64,000 nt of DNA from Pseudaminobacter soli (ex Li et al. 2025) (GTDB lineage Bacteria; Pseudomonadota; Alphaproteobacteria; Rhizobiales; Rhizobiaceae), in NCBI RefSeq assembly GCF_003012705.1, contig NZ_PXYL01000015.1:53763-117762 (forward strand), read 5' to 3'. Positions 8,433-17,427 of the stretch are shown here, in pieces; position 1 is the first letter of the stretch; the number at the start of each line of letters is the position of its first letter. The position numbers and the translations under genes were made by a program. A model generated the notes under the pieces. The model saw only the letters and a program-made list of their open reading frames with translations, had not been told where the DNA came from and did not search any database.

Positions 8433-9554
8433 TCAAAGAACGGCGCGGATACCTTCAACGTCGACCGCTGCGTAGTCGGGCGAAAGCTTGAAGCCATCAG
8501 CATCTGCCTTCACTTTGGCGTGGTCGAAGTTGGTGGCCGGTTCGACGAAGCGATTGGTGATCACGTCCTCGGCCTTGAACACCTTGCTCACCTGGCCGAT
8601 CTTGGCGATCGCATCGAAATAGGTCTGCCAGCTGTCCATGAGATGGAAGCCCCAGGCGTTGCGCTTGTCCCAATGCGCATGCATCAGGCCCAACTGCTGC
8701 ATCAGGGATTCTGTAGCGACTGTCGGGTTCATCTGGGATGCGAGACCGGGGAATTGCTCCATGGCGATCTGGGTCGCTGCACGTGGATTCTGCCAGGCAA
8801 ATTCCAAGCCCATGGCCCAGCCACGTAGGTATTTCTCATAGGCCTCGACCTTGGCTACATCATCGAGATCGCTCTTGCGGATGACGAAGGAATTGGCCGG
8901 GAACACTGAGACGTTCTTGCCGAGCAGATAGTCGAAATCGAGTCCCTGGCCGCGCCACTGTGCGCGCAGGCCTTCCCACGAAAGAGCCGCATCAGCTTGG
9001 CCCTGCGCCAGAGCCTGTCCCCACGCGCTAACCTCGACATACTTGATCTTCGACAGATCCACGCCTGCCGCGGCGAGCATCGGGTCGGAGATCGACTGCC
9101 AACCGGCCGAACCGAGCACGATCGTCTTGCCTTCGAGACCTTTTAGGTCGGCCGGCGCCTTGCCCTTCTGGAAGGCGAAGTCGAACACATCGCCAGCCAT
9201 GATGTGGAAAGCAGAAACCAGGTTCATTCCCTGCTCGAGACCGAGGGAGAGGATGCCCGGGGACGGATAGCCGAAATCGGACTGGTTCTGGTCGACGAGC
9301 TTGACGGTTGCCGTGCCGTCTTGCGGGCCGGGCTCGACAACCGTTTCTAGGTCGCCGAAATAGCCCATCTTCTTGGCGACCCAGTAGCCAAAATCGTCAA
9401 TGACTTCGAGTGTGCCGCGCGGCGACACCCAGCGCACCGGCCCTACCTGGGCGGCTGCCGGCCCAATGCCGAATGCCGCTACCGCGACACCGGCGCCAGT
9501 CAGTTGCAAGAACCTGCGGCGACCTATCGCAGGCATGTAAGGCAAATTGGTCAT
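8433..9554 (-). CDS. NitT/TauT-type ABC transporter substrate-binding protein
   Basis: A 373-aa periplasmic binding protein. Its signal region, IGRRRFLQLTGAGVAVAAFG with cleavage near AAAQ, carries an RR pair and looks Tat-compatible. The body has the SsuA/TauA-like fold (GYWVAKKMGYFGDL near residue 55). ATG 9554 has GGGAGGAA upstream. It works with the permease and ATPase just upstream. Members of this family bind sulfonates, nitrate, pyrimidine precursors or other small organics, so the ligand cannot be told. Confidence 0.88.
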   Translation of the reverse strand: MTNLPYMPAIGRRRFLQLTGAGVAVAAFGIGPAAAQVGPVRWVSPRGTLEVIDDFGYWVAKKMGYFGDLETVVEPGPQDGTATVKLVDQNQSDFGYPSPGILSLGLEQGMNLVSAFHIMAGDVFDFAFQKGKAPADLKGLEGKTIVLGSAGWQSISDPMLAAAGVDLSKIKYVEVSAWGQALAQGQADAALSWEGLRAQWRGQGLDFDYLLGKNVSVFPANSFVIRKSDLDDVAKVEAYEKYLRGWAMGLEFAWQNPRAATQIAMEQFPGLASQMNPTVATESLMQQLGLMHAHWDKRNAWGFHLMDSWQTYFDAIAKIGQVSKVFKAEDVITNRFVEPATNFDHAKVKADADGFKLSPDYAAVDVEGIRAVL

Positions 9555-9590
9555 TCTCAGTTCCTCCCTGGAGATGAATGGAGCCTTCAC

Positions 9591-10436
9591 TCAGGCGTCC
9601 CAGCTGCCCCATCGTTTTCCGACCCAGAAGAAGAAGACGTAGATCGATATGCCGATGGTGGCGAGCAGCGTGATCACGGCAAAGAATTGCGGCATGCGGA
9701 TCATTGACGAATAGTAGTTGAGGCGATTGCCGAGCCCCTCCGCGCCGCCGACCATCTCGGCGCCGACCGTCGTCAGCAGGCCGAAGATCGATCCGACCAT
9801 GAGGCCGACGATGATCATCGGCATGGCCATGGGAATGCGGATCTTAGTGAATATCTGGAGGGTCGAAGCGCCGAAGGAGCGGGCCAGCGCGATCTTGGCG
9901 AGATCGACCCGGCGAAACCCGGTTGCGGAGTTGATCATGACCATCGGGCCGGAGGCCAGCGCCACGGCGATGATGCGCGGCTCCGAGCCGAAGCCGAAGC
10001 GCAGGATCAGGAGCGGCACCAGCGCCAGCATCGGCGTCGTCACCAACAACAGGATGTATGGGGTGACGATCTTCTCGACGAAGGGAAATTGCGTGATGAC
10101 GGCCGCAAGCAGAAAGCCGATCGACGCGCCGATCGTGAAGCCGACAAGCAATTCATAGAGCGTCACCAGCAGGTGCGGCCAGATGAATTTCCACTCGCTG
10201 ACCAGCGCAGCAGCAATCAGGCTCGGCCTCGGCAGGATGTATTGCGGCACTTCGAATAGAGCGATGAGCAATTCGGCGCCGCCGATGATCACGACCGCCA
10301 CCAGGATGATGACAAGCGTCTCGAAGGCGGTGCGGTTGCTCCCGGACGACAAGGACGACAGTCCGCCGGAAAGGCTGATGTCAGCGCCCTGTTTTGCGCC
10401 GAATGTGGGAATCTGGTCTCGAAGCTGGGTGTCCAA
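9591..10436 (-). CDS. NitT/TauT-type ABC transporter permease
   Basis: A 281-aa inner-membrane permease with about six hydrophobic helices after a polar 37-residue N-terminus. The cytoplasmic coupling loop is at RSFGASTLQIFTKIRIPMA. No ATG exists near the start; the frame begins at TTG 10436 (LDTQLRDQ), with AGAGAAG upstream. It lies 27 bases after the ATPase gene and 36 before the binding-protein gene. Confidence 0.88.
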   Translation of the reverse strand: MDTQLRDQIPTFGAKQGADISLSGGLSSLSSGSNRTAFETLVIILVAVVIIGGAELLIALFEVPQYILPRPSLIAAALVSEWKFIWPHLLVTLYELLVGFTIGASIGFLLAAVITQFPFVEKIVTPYILLLVTTPMLALVPLLILRFGFGSEPRIIAVALASGPMVMINSATGFRRVDLAKIALARSFGASTLQIFTKIRIPMAMPMIIVGLMVGSIFGLLTTVGAEMVGGAEGLGNRLNYYSSMIRMPQFFAVITLLATIGISIYVFFFWVGKRWGSWDA

Positions 10437-10463
10437 GTTTCTTCTCTCTGCAACGCGTGGAGG

Positions 10464-11261
10464 TCAGACCTTGCGGTGGTCGATCATATCCTTGATGTCA
10501 TTGACGCGAGCGATGAACTCCGGCGTTGACTGGACTGAAATCGGTCGCGGACGCGGAAGGTCGACTTCCACGATTTCCTGGATGCGCCCGGGACGGGCGG
10601 ACATAACCACTATGCGATCCGCCAGAAACAAGGCCTCGGCGATCGAGTGCGTGATGAAGATGATGGTCTTGCCGGTCTCCATCCAGATTTCCTGGATGAG
10701 CAGGTTCATCTCATCGCGGGTAAAGGCGTCGAGCGCACCGAACGGCTCGTCCATCAACAGAACGGACGGATCGACCGCCAAGCCGCGCACGATCGATGCG
10801 CGCTGCTGCATGCCGCCCGAAAGTTCCCGCGGATATTTGCTCTCAAATCCCGCCAGCCCGACCCGCTGAAGCAACCGGGAAATGCGCGCCCTGTCCGGCT
10901 TGGTACGCTTCAACTCGAACGGAAGCGCGATGTTGCTCTCGAGGTTGCGCCACGGCAGGAGGTTTGCCTCCTGGAAGATCATTGCGATTTCGGGATGCGG
11001 CGCTTCGATCTTGCTCGGCCCAAGCCGGATCTCGCCGCTTGAGAGGCCGTGCAGGCCCGCCATCGACCAGAGCAGCGTCGACTTTCCGCAGCCGGACGGC
11101 CCGAGGATACACAGGAACTCCCCATCGCGCACCTCCAGCGAAACCCGATCGAGCGCATGAACGGTCCCACTGCGCGTATCATAGCGCTTCGACGCACCAG
11201 ATATCGTCATCTTGGGCCCCGCAGTCGAATTGCGTGACTCGCGATCAGTCGAAGCGTTCAC
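10464..11261 (-). CDS. NitT/TauT-type ABC transporter ATPase
   Basis: A 265-aa nucleotide-binding subunit. Walker A is GPSGCGKST (54-62), the signature is LSGGMQQ, Walker B is VLLMDEP, and ITH holds the switch His. It starts at GTG 11261 with GGGAGGG upstream. It is first in the leftward operon, so the promoter should lie in the 383-base gap shared with the divergent RpiR gene, which contains two operator-like sites. Confidence 0.93.
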   Translation of the reverse strand: MNASTDRESRNSTAGPKMTISGASKRYDTRSGTVHALDRVSLEVRDGEFLCILGPSGCGKSTLLWSMAGLHGLSSGEIRLGPSKIEAPHPEIAMIFQEANLLPWRNLESNIALPFELKRTKPDRARISRLLQRVGLAGFESKYPRELSGGMQQRASIVRGLAVDPSVLLMDEPFGALDAFTRDEMNLLIQEIWMETGKTIIFITHSIAEALFLADRIVVMSARPGRIQEIVEVDLPRPRPISVQSTPEFIARVNDIKDMIDHRKV

Positions 11262-11320
11262 GTTGCCCTCCCAAGCAAAATATCTGAAACCGGTTCAACC
11301 GGCTCATCCCCTCAGTTTGT

Positions 11321-11335
11321 GAAAATAAATTACAC
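11321..11335 (+). promoter_or_regulatory. Candidate RpiR operator, copy 1
   Basis: GAAAATAAATTACAC lies 60 bases upstream of the ABC ATPase start. It matches, at 13 of 15 positions, the reverse complement of a site at 11516-11530. Sites of the GAAA type are common for MurR/RpiR regulators. Also in this gap, 11286-11302 holds an imperfect repeat around AACCGG. Confidence 0.4.
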
Positions 11336-11515
11336 CTCACGAAAATGCAAGCGCTATCTTTCAGCGCTAAGGCAAATGACTATTCACGGCGTGATGTAAC
11401 AAAAACCGCGTAAAAACAATAGATTGGCTGGACTCCATTGATTGAGTTGCGATCTGCAGTGACCTCGGCCACGGAAGGCATTCACTTGCCACCCTATTGA
11501 ATGAATCAAGAGAAT

Positions 11516-11530
11516 GTGTAATTTTGTTTC
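11516..11530 (-). promoter_or_regulatory. Candidate RpiR operator, copy 2
   Basis: On the minus strand this reads GAAACAAAATTACAC, the partner of the site at 11321-11335 in opposite orientation, 195 bases apart. It lies 115 bases before the RpiR start. The pair could let one regulator control both divergent operons. Confidence 0.4.
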
Positions 11531-11644
11531 GAAATGATAGAGAATGAGGCTCGCATGGTGAGCCGAAATAGCTAGGGAAGGAACGCAGGTGATGACTAAC
11601 CGGATCGTGGGCAGGCTCGTCCTTCGCGGGCTTTGTGCCAACGC

Positions 11645-12577
11645 ATGACCAAGACTGACAAAGCCGCGCCTTCAGTCGCGATCGATATCGTATCCCGCAT
11701 TCAGCGTGCCGAGCCCAACCTGAGTGCGGCCGAACGCCGCGTTGCCGAGGCAGTACAGGCCGACATGGAAGCGGCAACGCTGATGACGATTGCCGAGCTG
11801 GCGGAACGCGCAGGCGTGAGCCAGCCATCGGTGACGCGGTTTTGCCGCTCCATCGGCTGCTCATCCTTCAACGAATTCAAGATCAGTCTCGCCACCACGG
11901 TGACGGTTGCTGCTGTCTATCTGCGCAGCGACAGGGTCTTTCGCGACGACATCGGCCAGTTGGCTCAAATGGTGATGATGCGCGCCGCCAACACAGTGAG
12001 GGACAGCCTCGATCGGCTCGATACCAACGCGTTGGAAAAGGCGCTGGAGATCCTCTCGACCACCCGACGCATCGACATCTATGGCCAGGGCGGCGGATCG
12101 GCCAGCCTGGCGGAAGACACGAGGTTGCGCCTGTTCCGTCTTGGCATCCCGACCATTTCCTATGTGGACGGCCACCAGCAGCGTATGTCTGCAGCGACGC
12201 TACAGCCTGAAGACTCCGTTATTGCCATCTCGAATAGCGGCCGCTCGAGATCGGTTGTTCAGGCGGTCGAGATCGCCGGGAGTTTTGGCGCCAAGACCAT
12301 CGCCTTGACGCGGTTGAATACGCCGTTGGCCAAGGCGGCCCAGGTCGTCATCCCGATCGAGGTTGCGGAAGACGACAATGTGCTTCTGCCGACGCCGTCG
12401 CGCTATGCTTTCATGGCCGTCATTGACACGATCGCCGCCGGCGTCGCGGCGCGGCTTGGCCAGCGCAGCCTCGAGGCGCTACGCCGCGTGCGCTACACGG
12501 TTGCAAGCATCGGCATCGCAATCCCGACGCCATCGACGGATCCGACGCCCCTCATGAAGAACTCCAAGCCTGAGTAA
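11645..12577 (+). CDS. MurR/RpiR family transcriptional regulator
   Basis: A 310-aa regulator. An RpiR-type helix-turn-helix domain occupies about residues 15-85 (MTIAELAERAGVSQPSVTRF). A SIS sugar-phosphate-binding domain follows (about 120-260; IDIYGQGGGSASLAED, IAISNSGRSRSVVQAVE). ATG 11645 was chosen; GTG 11633 is in frame but neither has a good ribosome site. It is divergent from the ABC operon and the first gene of the rightward operon, 7 bases before the deacylase. It probably senses a phosphorylated or amino sugar-like ligand. Confidence 0.92.
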   Translation: MTKTDKAAPSVAIDIVSRIQRAEPNLSAAERRVAEAVQADMEAATLMTIAELAERAGVSQPSVTRFCRSIGCSSFNEFKISLATTVTVAAVYLRSDRVFRDDIGQLAQMVMMRAANTVRDSLDRLDTNALEKALEILSTTRRIDIYGQGGGSASLAEDTRLRLFRLGIPTISYVDGHQQRMSAATLQPEDSVIAISNSGRSRSVVQAVEIAGSFGAKTIALTRLNTPLAKAAQVVIPIEVAEDDNVLLPTPSRYAFMAVIDTIAAGVAARLGQRSLEALRRVRYTVASIGIAIPTPSTDPTPLMKNSKPE

Positions 12578-12584
12578 TGATATC

Positions 12585-14078
12585 ATGACCGGTGAGACGA
12601 ATGGCGGAATCGCCAACTACGATCGGCTTTTTCGCAATGCGCTGATCTTCGATGGCAGCGGCAAGGAACCATTTCTGGGTGAGGTCGCTATCACTGGGGA
12701 ACGGATCGCATTCGTCGGTCCGACCGGAACGATTGCGCCGAATACGGGTGCCGCGGAGGAGGATTTGGCCGGGCTTGCCCTGGCGCCAGGCTTCATCGAT
12801 TCCCACACGCATGATGACCGGATCGTGCTCGACGAACCCGACATGCTGCCCAAGATCAGCCAGGGCGTCACGACAGTTGTCGTCGGAAACTGCGGAATCT
12901 CGCTAGTGCCTGTCGTCTTCGGCGATCGCGCACCGCCGCCGCCGATGACATTGCTCGGAGATTCGCAAGCGTATGAATTTCGGACTTTTGCGGACTATGC
13001 GAGTCGCGTGAACCGCACGCGTCCCTCGGTCAATGTCGCTGCGCTGATCGGCCACTCCGCGTTGCGGCTCGCGACGATGGCAGACATCGACAAGCGCGCT
13101 AGCGACAGCGAGATTGCCGCCATGTGTGCGCTGGCCGAAGAAGCGATGGACAATGGCGCCACCGGAATGTCCACCGGCCTGTTCTATCCGGCCAACGCTG
13201 CTGCCGATATTGGCGAGGTGGCATCGATTGCCGCGCGTTTTGCGCAGAAGGGCGGCGTCTACGCTACGCATATGCGCGACGAATTCGATGACATTCTCGC
13301 CAGTATTGACGAAACGCTCGAAACCGCCGCCAAGGCCGATATCCCGGTGGTGATCTCGCACCACAAATGCGCGGGCGTAAATAATTGGGGCCGCACTCGC
13401 GAAACGCTGCCCAAGATCGAGCAGGCCTCGGACCACCAGCCGGTCAATCTGGATGCGTATCCCTACTCGGCCGGATCCACCTACCTGCGAGCGGAACTCG
13501 TAACCGATACCTATCCGATACACATCGCCTGGTCGCAGCCACACCCTGATATGCAAGGTCGTGCGCTGATCGACATCGCAAGCGAATGGAACGTCGACCT
13601 CCTCGAGGCGGCACGCCGTCTTCAGCCGGCCGGAGCCATATACTTCCAGATGGACGAGGCCGATGTCCGCCGCGTTCTTGCTTCGCGGTTGACAATGATC
13701 GGCTCGGATGGCTTGCCCCATGATGCACACCCTCATCCGCGCTTGTGGGGCACGTTCCCACGCGTAATCGGCCATTATGCGCGCGACGAGGGCCTGTTCA
13801 CTATCCAAACCGCGATCCACAAGATGACCGGCCTCACGGCGCGCGTTTTCCGGTTGCGCGGTCGCGGTGAAATCCGTGCCGGCGCTTTCGCGGACCTGGT
13901 GGTCTTCGATCCCTCCAGGATCATCGACAAGGCGACCTACGACAAGCCGCTGCAATATTCGGAGGGTATCTACTCCGTCTTCGTCAACGGTGTCCGATCC
14001 TATATCGCTGGGCGGGGGGTCGTGCAGAGGGCAGGTCGCATTGTCGGTGGCAATTCCCCTCATGACAGTGCGGCGTAG
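12585..14078 (+). CDS. N-acyl-D-amino-acid deacylase (D-aminoacylase family)
   Basis: A 497-aa amidohydrolase that would release free D-amino acids from N-acyl-D-amino acids. FIDSHTHDD near residue 70 gives the HxH metal ligands. VGNCGIS supplies the Cys ligand typical of the family, VISHHKC comes later, and IGSDGLPHDAHPHPRLWGTF is the hallmark C-terminal stretch. Length is normal. ATG 12585 follows the regulator stop by 7 bases. With RidA and a D-threonine-aldolase-like enzyme downstream, the operon looks built to consume D-amino acid derivatives. Confidence 0.92.
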   Translation: MTGETNGGIANYDRLFRNALIFDGSGKEPFLGEVAITGERIAFVGPTGTIAPNTGAAEEDLAGLALAPGFIDSHTHDDRIVLDEPDMLPKISQGVTTVVVGNCGISLVPVVFGDRAPPPPMTLLGDSQAYEFRTFADYASRVNRTRPSVNVAALIGHSALRLATMADIDKRASDSEIAAMCALAEEAMDNGATGMSTGLFYPANAAADIGEVASIAARFAQKGGVYATHMRDEFDDILASIDETLETAAKADIPVVISHHKCAGVNNWGRTRETLPKIEQASDHQPVNLDAYPYSAGSTYLRAELVTDTYPIHIAWSQPHPDMQGRALIDIASEWNVDLLEAARRLQPAGAIYFQMDEADVRRVLASRLTMIGSDGLPHDAHPHPRLWGTFPRVIGHYARDEGLFTIQTAIHKMTGLTARVFRLRGRGEIRAGAFADLVVFDPSRIIDKATYDKPLQYSEGIYSVFVNGVRSYIAGRGVVQRAGRIVGGNSPHDSAA

Positions 14079-14150
14079 TGGACACGACCCGCATCAATGT
14101 TGGGGAAGGTGGCCCTATCGACCTGCTTCTGAATTAGGAGAGACAACTTC

Positions 14151-14528
14151 ATGAAACAAACCTTCGGTGGCCTTGGCGCCGGTTCGCTTCCTTTCTCGCA
14201 GGCCCACAGGGCGGGCGACCTGGTCTTCATTTCCGGCCAGGTCGCGTTCGGGCCCGACGGCAAGATCGTGCCCGGTGGCATCGAAGCCGAGACGCACCAG
14301 GTTATGGCCAACATCGAAGCCAGGCTTGCGGCTGCCGGCTGTTCGCTCGACGACGTCGTCAAGACGACTGTCTGGCTGGCCGATCGCGATGACTTCCCGG
14401 CCTTCAATCGCGTCTATGCAACCTATTTTCCCGACGCGCCTCCGAGCCGGTCCACAGTCGAGGCGCGATTGATGATCAATGCGGCGATCGAGGTGGAGGC
14501 GATTGCCTACAAACCGCTTTCGAACTGA
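14151..14528 (+). CDS. RidA family protein
   Basis: A 125-aa Rid/YjgF/UK114 protein, normal length. GDLVFISGQVAFGPDGKIVP near residues 22-41 and the end region RLMINAAIEVEAIA are typical. The Arg that binds the carboxylate in true RidA enzymes appears to be present in SRSTVEARL. Members hydrolyse reactive enamine/imine products of PLP enzymes, so its place between a D-aminoacylase and a PLP enzyme makes sense. AGGAGAGAC lies before ATG 14151. Confidence 0.92.
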   Translation: MKQTFGGLGAGSLPFSQAHRAGDLVFISGQVAFGPDGKIVPGGIEAETHQVMANIEARLAAAGCSLDDVVKTTVWLADRDDFPAFNRVYATYFPDAPPSRSTVEARLMINAAIEVEAIAYKPLSN

Positions 14529-14571
14529 CATCCCCGCCCGCACCCAACGACATTCAAAAAGAGGCAAGCCG

Positions 14572-15309
14572 ATGAACTTCAACAACAGAACAGCGGTTAT
14601 CACCGGGGGAGCGCAAGGCATAGGCGGAGCGGTCGCGGAGCGGCTGGCCTCGCTAGGGGCGCGCATCGCGATATGGGACCTAGACCAGGCGCTGTCGTCC
14701 GAGGCCGCCAGGCGGCTGGGGAACGGCTCGATAGCCATGTCGGTCGACATCGCCTCCTGGACGTCGGTCTCTGAGACCACACAGCGCACGCTCGATGCCT
14801 TCGGCAAGGTGGACATACTCGTGAACTCGGCCGGCGTTGCCGGGATGAATGCAACTGTCGAGAACTACCCCGTTGACGAATTCCGGCGCATTGTCGATAT
14901 CAATCTGCTTGGCACGTTCCACACCAACAAGGCCATCTTGCCGACCATGCGCTCCAATAACTACGGGCGCATCGTCAACATAGCGTCGATCGCGGGCAAG
15001 GAAGGGAATCCGAACGCTTCGGCCTACTCGGCCTCGAAAGCTGCCGTGATCGGCTTCACCAAATCGCTCGGCAAAGAACTAGCGGCGCACGACATCGCAG
15101 TGAACTGCGTCACGCCGGCAGCAGCTCGCACGCGGATATTCGACCAGATGTCGCAGGAGCATATTGACTACATGCTCTCCAAGATTCCGCGCAACCGGTT
15201 CTTGGAAGTCGGGGAAGCTGCCGCCATGATTGCCTGGCTGGCGTCAGAGGAGAACAGTTTCACCACCGCCGCAGTGTTCGACCTGTCCGGAGGTCGCGCA
15301 ACGTACTGA
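14572..15309 (+). CDS. SDR family oxidoreductase
   Basis: A 245-aa short-chain dehydrogenase. TGGAQGIGG near residue 11 is the nucleotide site, VNSAGVAG follows, NIASIAG gives the catalytic Ser and YSASKAA the Tyr and Lys. It is 43 bases after ridA with AGAGGCAAG before ATG 14572. It is likely part of the same operon, perhaps acting on a hydroxy or keto acid from the amino acid; the substrate is not evident. The following 222 bases to the next gene hold no recognisable feature. Confidence 0.9.
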   Translation: MNFNNRTAVITGGAQGIGGAVAERLASLGARIAIWDLDQALSSEAARRLGNGSIAMSVDIASWTSVSETTQRTLDAFGKVDILVNSAGVAGMNATVENYPVDEFRRIVDINLLGTFHTNKAILPTMRSNNYGRIVNIASIAGKEGNPNASAYSASKAAVIGFTKSLGKELAAHDIAVNCVTPAAARTRIFDQMSQEHIDYMLSKIPRNRFLEVGEAAAMIAWLASEENSFTTAAVFDLSGGRATY

Positions 15310-15531
15310 TGATCGGCTGAGAACGTTGAAGCCAACGAGTTCCTTGCTTCGCTGTCATTGGGTCCGGACACGCAAAAGACGTTCATCACCAGATCGGGCA
15401 AAAATGGACGCGGGGCTTATCCGGGACCAGGGGGCCATCAATGTGAGCGGGAATGAATCGTCTGGTTGCTCCTTCCGCCCAGCATGCCCGACTGCTCTCT
15501 CGCGGCACGTTGATTTGGAGGCTGAAAAGGC

Positions 15532-16590
15532 ATGTTCGACGAAATCCAGACGCCCGCCGTGTTGGTGGACATCGATGTGGCGAAGCGGAATATTGAGCGC
15601 TTCCAGGCCTATGCCGACAGTCATGGGCTCAAGGTCCGACCGCATATCAAGACGCACAAGCTGCCGGCCATCGCCGAAATCCAGCTCGACGCCGGCGCGG
15701 TCGGCATCACCTGCCAGAAGATCTCCGAAGCCGAGGCCATGATCGCCGGCGGCAACCGGCTGACCGACGTGCTGATCACCTACAACATCCTTGGCGATGA
15801 CAAGCTGCACGCGCTGGTCGCGCTGGCGCGCAAGGTCAGGCTATCAGTCGTCGCAGACAATGCGACCGTCGTCGACGGCCTCTCGGCAGCTTTCTCTGCC
15901 GCAGGCGTCACGCTCGATGTCTTCGTCGAATGCAACACCGGCGCCGACCGCTGCGGTGTCGGCTCGCCACAGGAAGCGGCCGACCTTGCCGGCCGGATCG
16001 CCGCGGCGCCCGGCCTGCATTTCGCTGGACTCATGACCTATCCGCCGGTGGACGGCGCCGCCAAGGTGCAGGCCTTCATGACCGAGGCGAAAGCGGTGAT
16101 CGAGACCAGGAGGATTGCAGTTCCGACTATCACCTCGGGCGGGTCGCCGGACATGATGTCCGCGCATCTGGCGCCCATCACGACGGAGTACCGGCCCGGA
16201 ACATATGTCTACAACGACCGCTCGCTTGTCGCGCGCGGGGTCTGCGGCTGGGGCGATTGCGCGCTCACGGTACTCGCCACCGTGGTCTCGGTTCCCGCCC
16301 CCAACCGTGCCATCATCGACGCCGGCACCAAGACGCTAACCTCCGACCTCCTCGGCCTCATCGGCCATGGTCATGTGCTCGGCCGGCCAGACATCACCAT
16401 TGACCAGCTGTCGGAGGAGCACGGCCGCCTGTGCAGTGCAGGCGACATCGCCCTCGAGGTCGGCCAGCGCCTGCGCATCGTACCCAACCATGCCTGTGTC
16501 GTCACCAACATGGTCGACGGCGTCTACATCTACCGCAAGGACAAGGCCCCTGAACTCCGGCCGGTGCCGGCCCGGGGTAAGATTGTCTGA
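15532..16590 (+). CDS. D-threonine aldolase / D-serine dehydratase-like PLP enzyme
   Basis: A 352-aa fold-type III (alanine racemase-like barrel) enzyme. RPHIKTHK near residue 40 carries the PLP-binding Lys. TSGGSPDM binds the phosphate, and PNHACVV near residue 320 corresponds to the metal-binding end of D-threonine aldolases and D-serine dehydratases. Such enzymes split D-3-hydroxyamino acids to glycine or deaminate D-serine. GGAGGCTGAAAAGGC precedes ATG 15532. It closes the RpiR-led operon and is followed by a clear terminator. Confidence 0.85.
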   Translation: MFDEIQTPAVLVDIDVAKRNIERFQAYADSHGLKVRPHIKTHKLPAIAEIQLDAGAVGITCQKISEAEAMIAGGNRLTDVLITYNILGDDKLHALVALARKVRLSVVADNATVVDGLSAAFSAAGVTLDVFVECNTGADRCGVGSPQEAADLAGRIAAAPGLHFAGLMTYPPVDGAAKVQAFMTEAKAVIETRRIAVPTITSGGSPDMMSAHLAPITTEYRPGTYVYNDRSLVARGVCGWGDCALTVLATVVSVPAPNRAIIDAGTKTLTSDLLGLIGHGHVLGRPDITIDQLSEEHGRLCSAGDIALEVGQRLRIVPNHACVVTNMVDGVYIYRKDKAPELRPVPARGKIV

Positions 16591-16612
16591 GGTACAATTC
16601 GTCTAACGAAAC

Positions 16613-16650
16613 GGCATCCCGGGCGCAGCGTCCGAGATGCCTTTTTGTTT
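16613..16650 (+). terminator. Rho-independent terminator of the D-amino-acid operon
   Basis: GGCATCCCGGG at 16613-16623 pairs with TCCGAGATGCC ending at 16641 (one imperfect position), followed by TTTTTGTTT. It lies 23 bases after the preceding stop codon. Confidence 0.75.
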
Positions 16651-17190
16651 GAGGCAGAATTAGCGAACGAGCAGCACCGGCTAGTTGCTCGCTGGCCGTC
16701 GTCGGCAAAGTGCTGCACCGCAATTCGCTGGCATCACTCAACATTCCTACCAGCTGGCGAGGTCACTGGTCTTTCTATTGCCTTGGGCGCTCGCCACCCC
16801 GGCCTCGCGTCCGTGGAGCCTGACTGCCATGACCTAACCACTGATAGAAAATCGCTGGCCGCCTTGAAAGGATCTGAACCGCCGGCCATGTCAACCCAAA
16901 CGGAATAATTAGATTTGCGATGGCAACCAAGCGCAAGTTCAAGAGCGACGCATTCGAGGTGACGTTGCCCCAAGATTTATCCAGTTTTGAGTTCGTATCC
17001 GTCGGTTGAGATGCCCTTGTGGGCGGTTGACGCGGTGGGTTTGTCGGGGTGCACATGACGGACCGCTTCCTCGACCTAAGGCCAATGATCGGACAGGCAA
17101 TCCTCCACACCTTTGTCGAAGCTGATACGGTTTTGGACCATCCGCATAGTCAAGTCACCTCGACGACATAGTGTTATGGAGGTGGAACGC
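16651..17190. other. Gap with degraded fragments
   Basis: Apart from the short antitoxin-like start at 16920-17009, I see no gene here. The open frames are short with no recognisable motifs. It separates convergent operons and leads into a LysR fragment, so it is probably decayed accessory DNA. Confidence 0.5.
16920..17009 (+). pseudogene. N-terminal scrap of an XRE-type antitoxin-like gene
   Basis: The 29-codon frame starts MATKRKFKSDAFE, a beginning I associate with small HigA/XRE-type antitoxins. After residue 13 the match is lost and a stop comes soon after. No toxin partner remains. This rests on a short match only. Confidence 0.35.
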
Positions 17191-17412
17191 TCAGGTATTC
17201 GATGCGCTCATCTGTTCCTGAAGCCAACTCCGAAACGCGGCCACCTTTGAGGAACCGCGCCGATCGGATCGGACCGCATAGTAGGCGGTTTCAGTCGCCA
17301 GCTTCATGTCGATCACTCGCACGATGCTGCCGGAAACGAGGGCATTCGCGGCGTATATGTAGCTAAGCCGGGCCAACATGGCGTTTGCAGCGCCGGTGAT
17401 CCTGCCCGGTGC
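17191..17412 (-). pseudogene. C-terminal fragment of a LysR-family regulator
   Basis: The minus-strand frame ends AYYAVRSDRRGSSKVAAF then RSWLQEQMSA, the common end of GcvA-like LysR regulators, where the last strand is followed by an F-x-x-W-L helix. The DNA-binding half is absent. It lies just downstream of the aminohydrolase gene in the same direction. It may be the remains of that operon's former regulator. Confidence 0.65.
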
Positions 17413-17427
17413 GATCGACGCAATCGA

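Noticed and set aside
12903..14063. 386-codon open frame on the minus strand
   Set aside because: It lies fully opposite the D-aminoacylase gene, has no ribosome site or known motif, and reflects high-GC codon bias.
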